From contig NZ_BOSG01000001.1 of NCBI RefSeq assembly GCF_018403225.1, forward strand, positions 1,674,001 to 1,738,000: DNA of 64,000 nucleotides, given 5' to 3'. This document shows, one piece after another, positions 1 through 10,200 of the stretch. Under the pieces are notes generated by a model. It searched no databases. It saw only the letters and a program-made list of their open reading frames with translations, and was not told the DNA's origin. The stretch comes from Paenibacillus sp. J23TS9. GTDB taxonomy: Bacteria; Bacillota; Bacilli; Paenibacillales; Paenibacillaceae. The stretch's first letter is position 1. Every line of letters begins with the position of its first letter. Position numbers and translations under genes: made by a program.

Positions 1-537
1 AATTTTGCTTGTACGGATAAATCCATGTACTGTACAGAATGCTTCCATTTGCGCAAAACTTTCCGGCTCATCGTCAAAGCTTCCCATATGCATCATTTGA
101 CAGCTTAATCCATCTGCCACTTGTTCGAACCGGACTTTCTCGAGGAAAGGATTCGGTTTCTTTCTCTTCGTCTGTTCCAGAAATCGCACAAACCCTTTTT
201 CGGTCAAAAAATCGGGCTGACGTATCATCATCGTATATTTAAAATTGCTTTTGTCTGTCGCAGGCTTTGTCCGATCAAGCAAGTCCCATACGCCCTCAAG
301 TGGAAAAACCGTATATTCATAGTATCCCGCTGGTACATCATCACTTTTGTATGACATTCTCACAGCATAACTTAAACTGTACAAAGCCTCTATGACCTTG
401 GCAAACTCCTCGCCGTTAGGGTCCCCCGAACCACTGATCGTAAAAAACAGCATCCTCGGCACTTCCACGATATCCGGTAATGTTTTTGGCAAATAGAGGT
501 TCTTAAAATCTTTTTTATAATCTACCTTTTTGCTCAC
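1..537 (-). CDS. GyrI-like small-molecule-binding protein, partial (3' end outside window)
   Basis: The reading frame is open from a GTG at 537 to the left edge, 179 codons, so the C-terminus is missing. AAGGAGAG at 545-552 sits a normal distance upstream of the GTG and decides the start. The visible protein begins MSKKVDYKKDFKNLY and contains VPRMLFFTISGSGDPNG followed by a run resembling the GyrI-like/COG4832 family, stand-alone relatives of the effector-binding half of Rob and BmrR regulators. There is no DNA-binding domain in the visible part. Such proteins are thought to bind small hydrophobic ligands; the ligand here is unknown. It is separated from the polysaccharide operon upstream by a terminator hairpin, so it is probably a separate unit. 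Confidence 0.75.
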   Translation of the reverse strand, partial: MSKKVDYKKDFKNLYLPKTLPDIVEVPRMLFFTISGSGDPNGEEFAKVIEALYSLSYAVRMSYKSDDVPAGYYEYTVFPLEGVWDLLDRTKPATDKSNFKYTMMIRQPDFLTEKGFVRFLEQTKRKKPNPFLEKVRFEQVADGLSCQMMHMGSFDDEPESFAQMEAFCTVHGFIRTSKI

Positions 538-562
538 AGTGAATCTCTCCTTTTGCAGGTAA

Positions 563-590
563 AAAGACTAACAGCTAACTGTTAGTCTTT
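563..590 (-). terminator. Rho-independent terminator after the deacetylase gene
   Basis: A perfect 12-bp inverted repeat (563-574 and 579-590, 4-base loop) is followed on the minus strand by TTTTT. It lies 19 bases past the deacetylase stop and just before the ribosome binding site of the next gene. The stem is rather AT-rich, so an operator is a weaker alternative. Confidence 0.65.
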
Positions 591-608
591 ATTTCCGTCT
601 TATTCTCA

Positions 609-1409
609 TTAGCCAAGTACGGTCAATTGGCCTGCCGCCAGCTCAACGATGTCCGCTTCCACGCTTACCCATACACTTTGTGCAGACGGATTATGGACCA
701 TTCGGTAATCGGCTGAGAAACGGAGCTGCCGCAATGCCTGCATATAAGAAACGATTTCAGCGTTGGTAGCAAACCAAATGCTTTCATTTCCGGCAACGAG
801 TTCTCCAAACCGATCGATCAGCTCCCAATTGTTGTCATTCTCAAACTCATAGCTATGCCCCCATACATAGAGCAAAGCCATCCGGGTATGCCGCTGCTTT
901 AAAGCCAATAATTGATTGGCATATTCCACCATTTGCCGATAATGGCAGGTCGGATGCCATCTTAGGAAGTCTGACGGCATATTGAACCCGAACTCGTTTG
1001 CTGCTGTCCGGGCATATTCAATCCCGAGTGAGGGTAACAGCGAGACGAGCTGTTCGTTATATGTACCAAAAGGATAGCTCATTCCACGTACGGGATAACC
1101 AACAAGAGCTTCCAGCCCCTTACGGTCCTCCGTGATTTCCTGCACCATTTGTTCGATCGGGGACTGTTCGAGAAAAGGATGGCTGACGGTATGAGCCGAT
1201 ACTTCATGCCCCATGAACAGAGGCCGTACCTCCTCCCGCGTAAGAAACCCCTCTTTTCCGAGAGTGCCGCTGTTTAAGTGAAACGTACCTTTAAGACCAT
1301 ATGCATTAAACTTCTCGACCAGTCTCCTGTCATGAATCCGCCCATCATCAAAACTGAGGGTGATAGCCTTATGAACTCCACCAGGAAAACGATCATAACG
1401 AATCCTCAT
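609..1409 (-). CDS. Polysaccharide deacetylase family protein (NodB-type, no signal peptide)
   Basis: This 266-residue protein has the NodB motifs of carbohydrate esterase family 4: SFDDG with D21/D22, and HTVSH giving the metal-binding H73 and H77, then RGMSYPFG as the third motif. The start was set at 1409 because AGGAGG lies at 1417-1422; a longer frame to 1439 would overlap the gene before it. There is no signal peptide or membrane segment, so it should act in the cytoplasm, unlike most peptidoglycan or chitin deacetylases. It is the last gene of a three-gene operon with a beta-lactamase-like hydrolase and a GHL6-type glycosidase. A role in removing acetyl groups from imported oligosaccharides fits, but the substrate is inferred. 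Confidence 0.85.
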   Translation of the reverse strand: MRIRYDRFPGGVHKAITLSFDDGRIHDRRLVEKFNAYGLKGTFHLNSGTLGKEGFLTREEVRPLFMGHEVSAHTVSHPFLEQSPIEQMVQEITEDRKGLEALVGYPVRGMSYPFGTYNEQLVSLLPSLGIEYARTAANEFGFNMPSDFLRWHPTCHYRQMVEYANQLLALKQRHTRMALLYVWGHSYEFENDNNWELIDRFGELVAGNESIWFATNAEIVSYMQALRQLRFSADYRMVHNPSAQSVWVSVEADIVELAAGQLTVLG

Positions 1410-1429
1410 ACAGGTTCCTCCTAACGATG

Positions 1430-2563
1430 TTACAAGCAAGTGTAAACCAAATTTCTCAAGCGAGGATGTACATAGGGCTCTTGATTGTTCAACATATGCT
1501 GCGCATACATGACGGTCACCTGAGATGACGGATCGATGATAGCAAGAGCGCCAGCCGCGCCGCTCCAGCCGAATTCACCGAGTGGGCTAAGCGATCCGCT
1601 AGTCTTCTTAGAACAATGGGTGCGAACACCCAGCCCGTAGCCATACCCCGCAAGCTGCGACCAGGAGAAATGGCTGCGCATTGCCTCAGACAAGTGATCC
1701 GTTCGCATAAGCTCAACTGTCTCGGCAGCCAGTATCCGAATACCTTCAGGGCTTGTTCCCTGATTGGTAAGCGTATTTAGAAAGAGAGCATAGTCATTCA
1801 CGGTGGAGAATAATCCGGCACCGCCGCTCTCGTATTCCGAACCGAGCATGTAATCGTTCCCATCTTTGAGAACAGGTTTGCTTAAGGACTCGCTATATTC
1901 ATACTGCGGAGCCAACCGGCTTCGATCTTCATCCGGTACATCGAAGCCGGTATCCCGCATCCCAAGCGGGCCGGTGATTTCATCCCGGACGTAGGCACCG
2001 AACCGTCTTCCGTCCACCGCTTCGACTAAAGCGGCAAGAACGTCATGGCTCAAGCTGTAGCTCCACCTCGCACCCGGTTCGAACAGCAGCGGTTCTTTCG
2101 CAATCACCGCCGCTACCTCGCGAGTCGGAGCTCTGCCGCTTGTGCGTCTTACGACTTCCAGGATCGAAGGCGAACGGATATCGTAAGAGAGCCCTGCCGA
2201 CATGGTAAAGAGATCCCGTACCCTGATCGGTCTCTTTGCTTTCTCGAAAGTAACTTCACCGCTCGGTAAGGTCACCTTCACGGTCATCTCACCATATTCG
2301 GGAAGATAGTCCGACAGCGGATCATTTAACAGCAGCTCTCCCTTATCTACCAGCTGAAGTGCTGCTGTGCAGGTCAGGATTTTGCTCAGCGAATACAGCC
2401 GAATGATTTGCCTGTCGTGGATGGGAATACGTCCTTCCAAGTCAGCATAGCCGCTGCGGTACCGGAACACCTCTTGATTTTGGTACAGAACCAGAACCTC
2501 TGCCCATGGAATACGCCAATCCGTGATCCGGTCGATAAACTTTGATAGCGGTTTGAAGTCCAT
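1430..2563 (-). CDS. Serine hydrolase, beta-lactamase/EstB-like family
   Basis: 377 residues. The SxxK catalytic pair is S58-L-S-K61, and Y169 in RWSYSLSHD corresponds to the catalytic tyrosine of the class C beta-lactamase/DD-peptidase fold. The third motif near the C-terminus reads GWSG. No signal peptide is visible, so this is more likely a cytoplasmic esterase or amidase than a penicillin-resistance enzyme. The start has an AGGAAGGAAG-like ribosome binding site 10 bases upstream. It lies 25 bases after the glycosidase gene and ends about 20 bases before the deacetylase start, so it belongs to the same transcript. In this setting an esterase acting on a decorated sugar is plausible but unproven. 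Confidence 0.85.
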   Translation of the reverse strand: MDFKPLSKFIDRITDWRIPWAEVLVLYQNQEVFRYRSGYADLEGRIPIHDRQIIRLYSLSKILTCTAALQLVDKGELLLNDPLSDYLPEYGEMTVKVTLPSGEVTFEKAKRPIRVRDLFTMSAGLSYDIRSPSILEVVRRTSGRAPTREVAAVIAKEPLLFEPGARWSYSLSHDVLAALVEAVDGRRFGAYVRDEITGPLGMRDTGFDVPDEDRSRLAPQYEYSESLSKPVLKDGNDYMLGSEYESGGAGLFSTVNDYALFLNTLTNQGTSPEGIRILAAETVELMRTDHLSEAMRSHFSWSQLAGYGYGLGVRTHCSKKTSGSLSPLGEFGWSGAAGALAIIDPSSQVTVMYAQHMLNNQEPYVHPRLRNLVYTCL

Positions 2564-2588
2564 CGCTTTGCTTCCTTCCTATCTGATT

Positions 2589-4562
2589 TCAATCATAATC
2601 GATGACGACCATCTGATGGCATTCCAGTTTTGGAACGGTGTAAGACACCGATCCATTCACGCACTGAAAGGAAATGGACTGAACTTGCGGCGCCAAATAT
2701 ACACTCTTCACCTGATGGGGAGTCCGGATGGACACCTCAACATCATATAGAGGTATAATATCCTCAATCACTTCGATATTTTTTCCGCGGCGAACCGGTG
2801 ACGCATACAGCAGATGATGGACCAGCCTTTTCTCTTCCTTCTGCTCCTGCAGGGTAGTCACGCCTTGAGCTGGCAGATCGGTATTAAGTGTCTTGTCAGG
2901 CAGCAGGCGGTTCAGCGCGTACAGGATCGTTTCCTTCAATATCAGACTTCCTTGGTTTGCGTAATCCTCAAACGCATTCCAGGCCAGATAAATTCCGCTG
3001 CTGCCCTCTACCATGCCCGGTCCTCCATAGACATCGCTGCTTGGCGTATGCTGGTGCGAGCAGAAGGTATAAACATCGCGGTTAAAATACGGGTCTTTCC
3101 TGCTTCCAAGCTCCGTTCCGCCCGCAAGCGAGAGCTTCTGGCCTTCCGTATACATAATGAAGGAAGCTTCCCTCAAGCTCTCAGGCTTGAACAAAGGACG
3201 AAAGTAATCAGGACGGTAAGGATTAACCCCGAGATATTGAACTCCAAAGTCAATGGCAAAGCGAGTGCCTTCTTGATTTAGACCCGACCAGCCTGTGGCG
3301 AGAATCTTACCTCCCTTATTCAAAAATAGTTCCAACTTATCCTTCAGCTCGTCATTCACCGCCACATAATCCGGCAAAATCAATACTTGATAAGCCGAAA
3401 AATCATGCTCCATATCAATGACATCAAACAGGATTTTACCCTCCAGCAGCATTCGTACAGCGCCTGCATCCGAATTGGAGTGGCTTGCGTTCTCTTTGGC
3501 TTTCGGGTGCACGCCTGCTGCTTCCAATGACAAAAGGGCTACATCCGCGACGTTCGTGGCATTCACGCACCATGCTTCTTTGCTCTCGACCTCTTGAAAA
3601 GCCTTGCCGATTAATTCATAGGTTGCCGGATCCATGCGGCCGTCAGGATGAAGCTGGTCTCCAATCGAACATTTCGCACCATGGGCGAGGCTGAGAGCGG
3701 TTTCATAACGAAGCGCGTTCGGATGCTTATACCCGCCGAATTCTCCCCACGCGGTATGAAATTTTCCGGTCATGCCCAGAAAATCGTATCCGAGCGTCTG
3801 TACGTACCTGGCCGAAAGCGGAAAATGGTCATAACCCCATCCGCCGGTAGGCAGCGACTCCAGTTCCAAATGGGTATTCATTGCAGCCAAGTCGCGACGA
3901 CCGCGCTTAATATGTCCGCCGTTATGGAAAATTGGCAGGCCTGGTTTTACCGATTCTACGGTTTCTTTTACCCTGGCTGTGTAATTAGCGTATGTGCTCT
4001 CCCAGAGGTTTTGCATCGCTTCCTCATTCCGAGGGTCATGCCCCTTACGGCGTATGGCATCTACGCAGTTATGACAGTAACATTTGCGAATACCTACAAT
4101 ATCTAGAAACACGCCGTCTACGTCATACCGCTGAACCACTTCCCGAACCTGTTCGATCAGAATATCGAGATAAGGTGAGTTCATGCAAAACTGATGATAG
4201 CCTGGCTGCATGAAGCCTTCGGCCCAATTCGTTCGATCATTCTTGTCTCGTATGAGCCACTCAGGATGCCGCCGGGCCAGTTTTTCATCCAATCCGGCCG
4301 ATAGGTATACCGGTGTTTTTACGTTGATTTCATGAGCTGCCTCGATCTGGGCCGCAAGCAAATCGAAGTTTAAGCCCGGATGAATCTCATTGGCCTCCGA
4401 TGGATGATATGCCCAGCCATGATGGCACTTGGAGAACACCGTTATGGAATCGACATGTCCTAGCTTCAGCATGTCTTGAAACTGCCTTTTGTCAAAACAG
4501 TCCACGATCGGGACAATGGCCTCCGAGGTGTGGAAATCCAGATGGACTTGACGGAATCGCAT
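2589..4562 (-). CDS. GHL6-type glycoside hydrolase with beta-galactosidase trimerisation-like domain
   Basis: About 657 residues. The N-terminal 340 residues look like a TIM barrel of the hypothetical glycosyl hydrolase 6 family: the start MRFRQVHLDFHTSE, then YDVDGVFLDIVGIRKCYC with conserved acidic residues and a cysteine cluster. Residues about 370-560 resemble the amidotransferase-like fold of the trimerisation domain of GH42 enzymes (VLILPDYVAVNDELKD, GGKILATGWSGL). The start was moved from 4586 to 4562, which follows AGGAAAGGAAG. No signal peptide. It is the first gene of the operon that continues with the serine hydrolase and the deacetylase, and it is divergent from an AraC regulator. 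Substrate specificity cannot be read from the sequence. Confidence 0.8.
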   Translation of the reverse strand: MRFRQVHLDFHTSEAIVPIVDCFDKRQFQDMLKLGHVDSITVFSKCHHGWAYHPSEANEIHPGLNFDLLAAQIEAAHEINVKTPVYLSAGLDEKLARRHPEWLIRDKNDRTNWAEGFMQPGYHQFCMNSPYLDILIEQVREVVQRYDVDGVFLDIVGIRKCYCHNCVDAIRRKGHDPRNEEAMQNLWESTYANYTARVKETVESVKPGLPIFHNGGHIKRGRRDLAAMNTHLELESLPTGGWGYDHFPLSARYVQTLGYDFLGMTGKFHTAWGEFGGYKHPNALRYETALSLAHGAKCSIGDQLHPDGRMDPATYELIGKAFQEVESKEAWCVNATNVADVALLSLEAAGVHPKAKENASHSNSDAGAVRMLLEGKILFDVIDMEHDFSAYQVLILPDYVAVNDELKDKLELFLNKGGKILATGWSGLNQEGTRFAIDFGVQYLGVNPYRPDYFRPLFKPESLREASFIMYTEGQKLSLAGGTELGSRKDPYFNRDVYTFCSHQHTPSSDVYGGPGMVEGSSGIYLAWNAFEDYANQGSLILKETILYALNRLLPDKTLNTDLPAQGVTTLQEQKEEKRLVHHLLYASPVRRGKNIEVIEDIIPLYDVEVSIRTPHQVKSVYLAPQVQSISFQCVNGSVSYTVPKLECHQMVVIDYD

Positions 4563-4721
4563 GATTTCTCTTCCTTTCCTATTCATATATCCCTAATATA
4601 GTCCTTCCAGCATGGAGCGGATAGGTGCAAAGCCGACTTTTTATAGCACATTTCCGACCAATCACTTTCCAGTCCATGCTACAATGGGAACACCATTAAA
4701 TAAGGGAAAGGGCTGCCTGTT

Positions 4722-5591
4722 ATGAATTGTCTTGAGCTAACCATTCCTCCACTTCCGCAATTGGTGACGATCGGTCACTCCATCTGGAACCCGGGGCAAC
4801 AACACCTGAGCCGTTCCTTCCATGCGTATGACATGCTATTCGTGTTGAAGGGCATCTTGTACATGACGGAAGATGATGTACCTTACGAAATCACGGAAGG
4901 CTCCTTGCTTGTGCTCGAGCCGAACCGCCTGCATGCCGGGCATCGCCCTTGCGAGGAAGAAACCGAAATTTATTGGCTCCATTTGGCCCACTCTGCGCCT
5001 GTCCGGACGATGGATAGCGGACAAATTCCATGGTCGACTCCTTTCACGAAGAGTTCCAACCTGGATGTCACCCCGCAGCGGCAGGTCATGTATATTCCTA
5101 AATACACGAGCCTGCATACCCCTAGCATTCTTCCATACCTGCTGCGGATGATGGAGCTTCATCAAAGCTTGTCACCCGCAGCGTCCTTACCGTTGCAGTG
5201 GCAGCTGGTTGGCTTGTTGACAGAATTGCAGACGGCTTTGCGCTTGCAATATGCTCCCCGCTCGAGAATACTGTGCGATCAAACGATAACCTATCTCGAG
5301 CAGCATGTAACCCGTCCCTTCGATGCGAAGCATATGGTAGAAACGCTTCATTTCCATTTTGACTATCTCTCGCGCTGCCTGAAGAAATACACGGGGCTGA
5401 GCCCTCTTCAATACCTGCACGAGCTGCAGATCAGTAAAGCCAAATCCCTTTTGGAAAATACAGGTCTCCCCGTATCCGAAATCGGTGTGCATGTAGGAAT
5501 CGAGAATCCCAATTATTTTATTCGCTTATTTCGAAAAAAGATGGGAATGACACCCGGGCAATATCGAAATACCCGATTGGGCCGGACTTGA
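4722..5591 (+). CDS. AraC-family transcriptional regulator (cupin sensor)
   Basis: 289 residues. Residues about 20-100 form a cupin-like sugar-sensing domain (GSLLVLEPNRLHAGHRP), and residues about 190-285 the double helix-turn-helix of AraC proteins (YLSRCLKKYTGLSPLQYL and NPNYFIRLFRKKMGMTPGQY). It is divergent from the GHL6/serine hydrolase/deacetylase operon with about 160 bases between the starts, and most likely activates that operon in response to a sugar. The start follows AAGGGAAAGGG. It converges with a second AraC gene; a strong hairpin separates them. Confidence 0.9.
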   Translation: MNCLELTIPPLPQLVTIGHSIWNPGQQHLSRSFHAYDMLFVLKGILYMTEDDVPYEITEGSLLVLEPNRLHAGHRPCEEETEIYWLHLAHSAPVRTMDSGQIPWSTPFTKSSNLDVTPQRQVMYIPKYTSLHTPSILPYLLRMMELHQSLSPAASLPLQWQLVGLLTELQTALRLQYAPRSRILCDQTITYLEQHVTRPFDAKHMVETLHFHFDYLSRCLKKYTGLSPLQYLHELQISKAKSLLENTGLPVSEIGVHVGIENPNYFIRLFRKKMGMTPGQYRNTRLGRT

Positions 5592-5593
5592 CA

Positions 5594-5628
5594 AAAACAG
5601 CAGGAACGTAAATCGTTCCTGCTGTTTT
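5594..5628. terminator. Bidirectional terminator between two convergent araC-type genes
   Basis: A perfect 15-bp inverted repeat (5594-5608 and 5614-5628) with a 5-base loop, AT-rich at both feet so that each strand ends in a T run. It lies directly after the stop of the plus-strand regulator and 12 bases beyond the stop of the minus-strand one. Confidence 0.9.
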
Positions 5629-5640
5629 CTTATGAATAAT

Positions 5641-6501
5641 TCAGATATATTTGTCCCGGTATTCCGTAGGCGTACACAGGTAACTCTTCTTGAACTGGCG
5701 AGCGTAATAATTCTGGTCCCGGAATCCGCTCTCTTGAGCCACCTGCAAAATGGACAAGTCGGGATTACGCAGCAGCGTGCAGGAATAATCCAGCCTCCGC
5801 CGGATCACATAGTCCATGGGCGTCGTTTGGAAGTTCCTTACGAATTCGCGAAGAAACTGTCTTTTGGATAAATAGGCTTTTCCCGCCAGCGCATCCAGAC
5901 TCAGGGGCTGTTGAAAGTGTTCCTCCAAGTACGTAATGGACTCGGCAATTCGCAGCGCTTTGTTCTGAAGCAACCCGTTGTTAGCCACATAATACCGGGA
6001 GAGCAGACCTATGAGTGCCGTAAAGTATAAGCGGATCAGCATCCGATAACCTTCCGGCCTCTGATCATGCTCATTCAGAATGACATCAAGCAAACCCTCT
6101 ACTTGCTGCAGCTGCTCATCATTCAAGGTAAGCATCCCTTTAAAGTTCATTTCCTTCCGATAGAACGGTTCGAAATAGAATAAGGCTTGAAAGCCGGGCA
6201 TCAGCTTCAGTTCCTGCAGTTGAGCGATCTGGTCGGGATGAAACATGACGTTGACGTACTGAATATGATCCACGTCCTTATAGCCATGGGAAACATTGCC
6301 GTGGATGAAGAATACCTGCCCGGCCGAGATCGGATACTCCCTTCCTTCAATAATGTGAGTTGCGGTACCTCCAAGAATGACAACCAGCTCGGAATAGTCA
6401 TGTTGATGGACACTAAAATCTTGAGTTAGAGGGCACTTTTCGATGCGAAAAACAAAGTCCGGTTCCAGCCCCAGGTCCAGGTAATGGCTTTTTCTATTCA
6501 T
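5641..6501 (-). CDS. AraC-family transcriptional regulator (cupin sensor)
   Basis: 286 residues. An N-terminal cupin-type domain (HQHDYSELVVILGGTATH, with the usual metal- or sugar-pocket histidines) is followed by an AraC helix-turn-helix at about 185-283 (LSKRQFLREFVRNFQTTPMDY, FRDQNYYARQFKKSY). It resembles rhamnose-type RhaS/RhaR regulators in layout. It is divergent from the mutarotase-like/GH2/alginate-lyase operon with fewer than 100 bases between the starts, so that operon is its probable target. Confidence 0.9.
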   Translation of the reverse strand: MNRKSHYLDLGLEPDFVFRIEKCPLTQDFSVHQHDYSELVVILGGTATHIIEGREYPISAGQVFFIHGNVSHGYKDVDHIQYVNVMFHPDQIAQLQELKLMPGFQALFYFEPFYRKEMNFKGMLTLNDEQLQQVEGLLDVILNEHDQRPEGYRMLIRLYFTALIGLLSRYYVANNGLLQNKALRIAESITYLEEHFQQPLSLDALAGKAYLSKRQFLREFVRNFQTTPMDYVIRRRLDYSCTLLRNPDLSILQVAQESGFRDQNYYARQFKKSYLCTPTEYRDKYI

Positions 6502-6595
6502 GTCGCTATTATGCTAAAAAAGGTCACTATCGTCAAGGAATCATGCTGCAGATTGCAGTAACATGGGGATAAACGACATGAAAACGAGGTGGCTT

Positions 6596-7234
6596 ATGTA
6601 TCGCTATCATTTCCGTGCGCAATGCCGTGAAAATATCGACCTGGAACGAGAGTTCAACGAAGCATTATCCGTACTTCAGATCCGGATGAAGGAATTTGGG
6701 GCCAGTCATCTCAGCCTGTTCCATTTTGGAACACAGCTATTTCTTTATTATGAAAGTCCGGCTAAGACGGTTGATCCCCATTCACTCTTCGCTCACTGCG
6801 AAGACGCTTTGGAAACCTGGCCCGGAACGGATAAACCTAGAAGGTGGGTGCCGATGATGGATATTTTTCATTATCAGCAGCCGATCAGTGAGAAGCATTG
6901 GCTAAGAACAAATACTTCAGCCAAGCCTTATGCCAGAATCGCCCATCTCAAACCGGATAAAGTGGCCAGTTATGTGTTTTACCATTACCAGTATCAGGAG
7001 GAGAAGCCGGGCGATGGCGATAAGTACGGTATGATTGCTCTTCATGAAAATCTGATGTTTTTCTACTCGGAAGATCCGGCAACCGTCGAAAAGCCGTCCT
7101 ATTCAGGTAAGCTCTCCAGTTCCAATACGCCGTCTGACTGGGCGGGAACGATGGAGCCTCACTTCATACCCTGGGATCAGCCTGCAGAACAATCCCGGAT
7201 CTGGCTGGAAATTCCACTCATGATCCAGGCCTAA
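6596..7234 (+). CDS. Tandem L-rhamnose-mutarotase-like protein
   Basis: About 212 residues from the ATG at 6596, which follows GAGGTGG; starts at 6563 and 6578 are possible. I read two similar halves. The first has FGASHLSLFHFGTQLFLYYE and then RRWVPMMDIFHY, and the second has DKYGMIALHENLMFFYSED and later WLEIPLMI. This matches the beta-strand/helix order of L-rhamnose mutarotase (about 104 residues), in which a strand near LLFAMVEIE is followed by a W-rich helix. A fused pair of dimeric alpha-beta barrel units is therefore likely. If the activity is kept, it would interconvert anomers of an imported sugar. It starts an operon with the GH2 gene 31 bases downstream. Family assignment is by eye and the catalytic residues are not certain. 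Confidence 0.6.
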   Translation: MYRYHFRAQCRENIDLEREFNEALSVLQIRMKEFGASHLSLFHFGTQLFLYYESPAKTVDPHSLFAHCEDALETWPGTDKPRRWVPMMDIFHYQQPISEKHWLRTNTSAKPYARIAHLKPDKVASYVFYHYQYQEEKPGDGDKYGMIALHENLMFFYSEDPATVEKPSYSGKLSSSNTPSDWAGTMEPHFIPWDQPAEQSRIWLEIPLMIQA

Positions 7235-7264
7235 CGAATGCCCAACGAAAGGAGTATTCCTCAT

Positions 7265-10200
7265 ATGCGAATTGAACATTGCTTAAACGGAGAATGGAAT
7301 TTCATGCCCTTATATGGGCAAGGCACAGGCTTCTCGCTTCCTGCTGAGCTGGTTTATGAAGAGCAAAAGGTCCAAGTTCCCTCCAGCTGGAGAAGCTCTT
7401 ACGAAAGGCTGCCTGGAAAGATCTTCGGGGTCATTCCTGAGCACGAATATGCTCCATATGATTTGTTTCGTTATCCGAAGGAGTGGGCTCAAGCGGAAGC
7501 AGGAGTTCTTCACCGGACCTTCCGGGTGCCTCAAGACATGGATGTTATAGGGGCACGTATATTCCTTCGGATGGACGGCATAATGCAGAAGGCTGCCGTT
7601 TACTTGGACCATCACCTCATTGCCATGTGGGAGGATGGTTACCTGCCGTTCTCGGTAGAAATCACCGAATTTGTCACGAGTGATGCCGAACATAATCTTC
7701 ATGTGGTCTGCGGCAGCTTTGACAAGGTGGCGATTCCTTCAGGGCAACAGAAAATCACGGGTCTAGCGGGCTCATGGTTCGGTTCTCTTGCCAGAGGTAT
7801 TTGGCAGGATGTATATCTCGAAAGCCGGCCGATGGTTTCCCTGGCGGATGTAACCATACGCACTTCCGTCCGGAAGAACAAACTTGAGGTCGATGCCTCG
7901 GTGGTCCATTCCTCGAAACACTCCCTAGGCAAACCTTATAAGGTAATCTTGAAAGTGCGGGAGATTGGTGATTCGAGCCCCTCCCCCGTTCTTCAAGCTG
8001 AAACTGACGCATTGGTGATGAGCGACCAAGGGGTCGTAAGCCGACTCACGTACCGCTTGGATTGGGAGGACGCCAAGTACTGGAACCCTGAACGACCAAC
8101 CCTCTACAAGCTGGAACTGCTGCTCCTTGTCAGTGACGCGGTTATCGACCAGGTGGAGGAACAGTTCGGCTTCCGGGAAATCTGGATCGAAGGTTCGCAG
8201 TTCATGCTTAACGGTACTCCCGTCAACCTGCGCGGCGATTCTTGGCATTTCCAAGGCGCGATCCAACAAACGCACGAATATGTCCGGAACTGGTATGGCA
8301 TGTGCAAGGAGGCAGGAGTGAACTGCGTTCGGCTTCATGCTGAGCCCTACCCGACTTATTATCTTGATATCGCCGATGAGATGGGGATGCTGATCGTGGA
8401 CGAAACCGCTATTTACGGTTCAAGCAAATCAATGCCTGCGGATCATCCCGATTATATCGCCAACTGCAAGGCCCATGTGAGCAGACTGGTAGAACGGGAC
8501 CGAAACCACCCTTCCGTCATCGTGTGGAGTTTGCAGAACGAGATGCGCTGGGTGGACGGCCGCGATACATTTAAACAGCATATGCCTTCGATGATGAACC
8601 TCATACGCAAGTTGGATCCTACCCGTCCGATCATCGCTGAAGGTGATAACCGGCTTCTCTCCAAAGCACGCACCGAGATCGAGAGCCGGCATTATAACAT
8701 TGACGGGACGATCGACGGGTGGGATCGGAAGGTGCCTCTCGTGTTCGGCGAACACGGCGGCTGGTGGTATGTCTGCCCCCAGAACAGCAGTATGTATGTA
8801 GGGTTGGCCGCATATCGAAACACGGATGAATGCATCAAAGGTCTCGCCGAGAAGGAGCGGCTGTTCGTGGAATATGCGAGACGACAAGGCGTTTCCGGAA
8901 TTTCCACCTTCAACTTCGCCCATTATTTCATACGGGCTATGCCGGAGTGCGATATTGTGCTTCCTCCATCCGCTTTAAACGCGGCGGGCCCGAAACCGAA
9001 GGTCATTCCGAAATACTCTTTAACGCTGAACAACGGCCTTCTTCCTAAGGAATATCCGCTATATACGAAGAACCCGTCTTTCCCGATCATGGAAGCCTCT
9101 TTCAAGCCTGCCACCATGATACCGGCAGAATACAATCGTTCTTTCTTCGATGATGAGCCGATTATCAGAAGCTTCGATGTCTATAACGATACGTTCCATC
9201 GAAGCAAGATTCGGATCGAATGTGAAGTTCGTCAGGAAGGCAGACTCCTTCACCGGGAGCTCTTCGCGTTCGATCAAGAACCGGCGAATCACGAAATCGT
9301 GACAATCACTTGGAAACCTGAACCTGTCAAGGATGTAACGGTTGTACACTTTCACGCCGTGATGTTTCACGATGACAAGCCCGTTCATGAGCTGGATCTG
9401 CGATACAAAATGTATCCATCGCATGTTAAGACTACCCCTGTCTCTGTCGGGCGACCTGTGGCCTACATCGGCCGGGACGAGGATTTCGATCTGATGAACA
9501 CCCTTGCACCGGGATGCAAGCGGGTCCCGCTCGAACAGATTGGTGAGCTTTCCCCCAAGCATTTGGTTGTTGCAGGCAGCGGACTGGAGGATGCGGACGG
9601 CCGACTGGAGACGGCGCTCCAAGATTATGTAAGTAGGGGCGGACGTCTTCTGCTGTTGGAACAGCTCCATCTGTCTCTTGGCAATCTGACGATTTCGAGG
9701 CAAGATTTCATTAGGGCCCATTCGGGCAGCTATAATCATCCTGTCCTTCAAGGACTGGAACATGATGACTTTATGTACTGGGACGAAAAAATACGCGAGG
9801 ATGGCCCTTCTCCCATCATCCGTGCCGCTTACGAAAAACCGATCAAGGGCAACTTCAATCTGATCCTGGAATGCAGCGCAGGTGATTTCGGAGATGGCGG
9901 GGATCTGTGGTCGCCTCTTCTGGAATACCGGAGCGGTAATGGTCTCTTCATCGCTAATCAACTGCAGCTCATGGACCATTTCCATACTGTCCCTGCAGCT
10001 TGCTGCTTGCTGCGCAATATGCTCGCTTATGCAGGAAACGTGGAAACATTAACGGTTCGGACGGGTGCATTCGTGGAACCGGGAGGACCGGCCGAGCATT
10101 TCCTGCGGTCACTTTGCCTTTCCTGCGATGTGCTCGGAAATATCACGAGCAGCCTTCTGGAGACCTATGGTCTTCTTGTCGCTGAGCCGCATCTTCTCAC

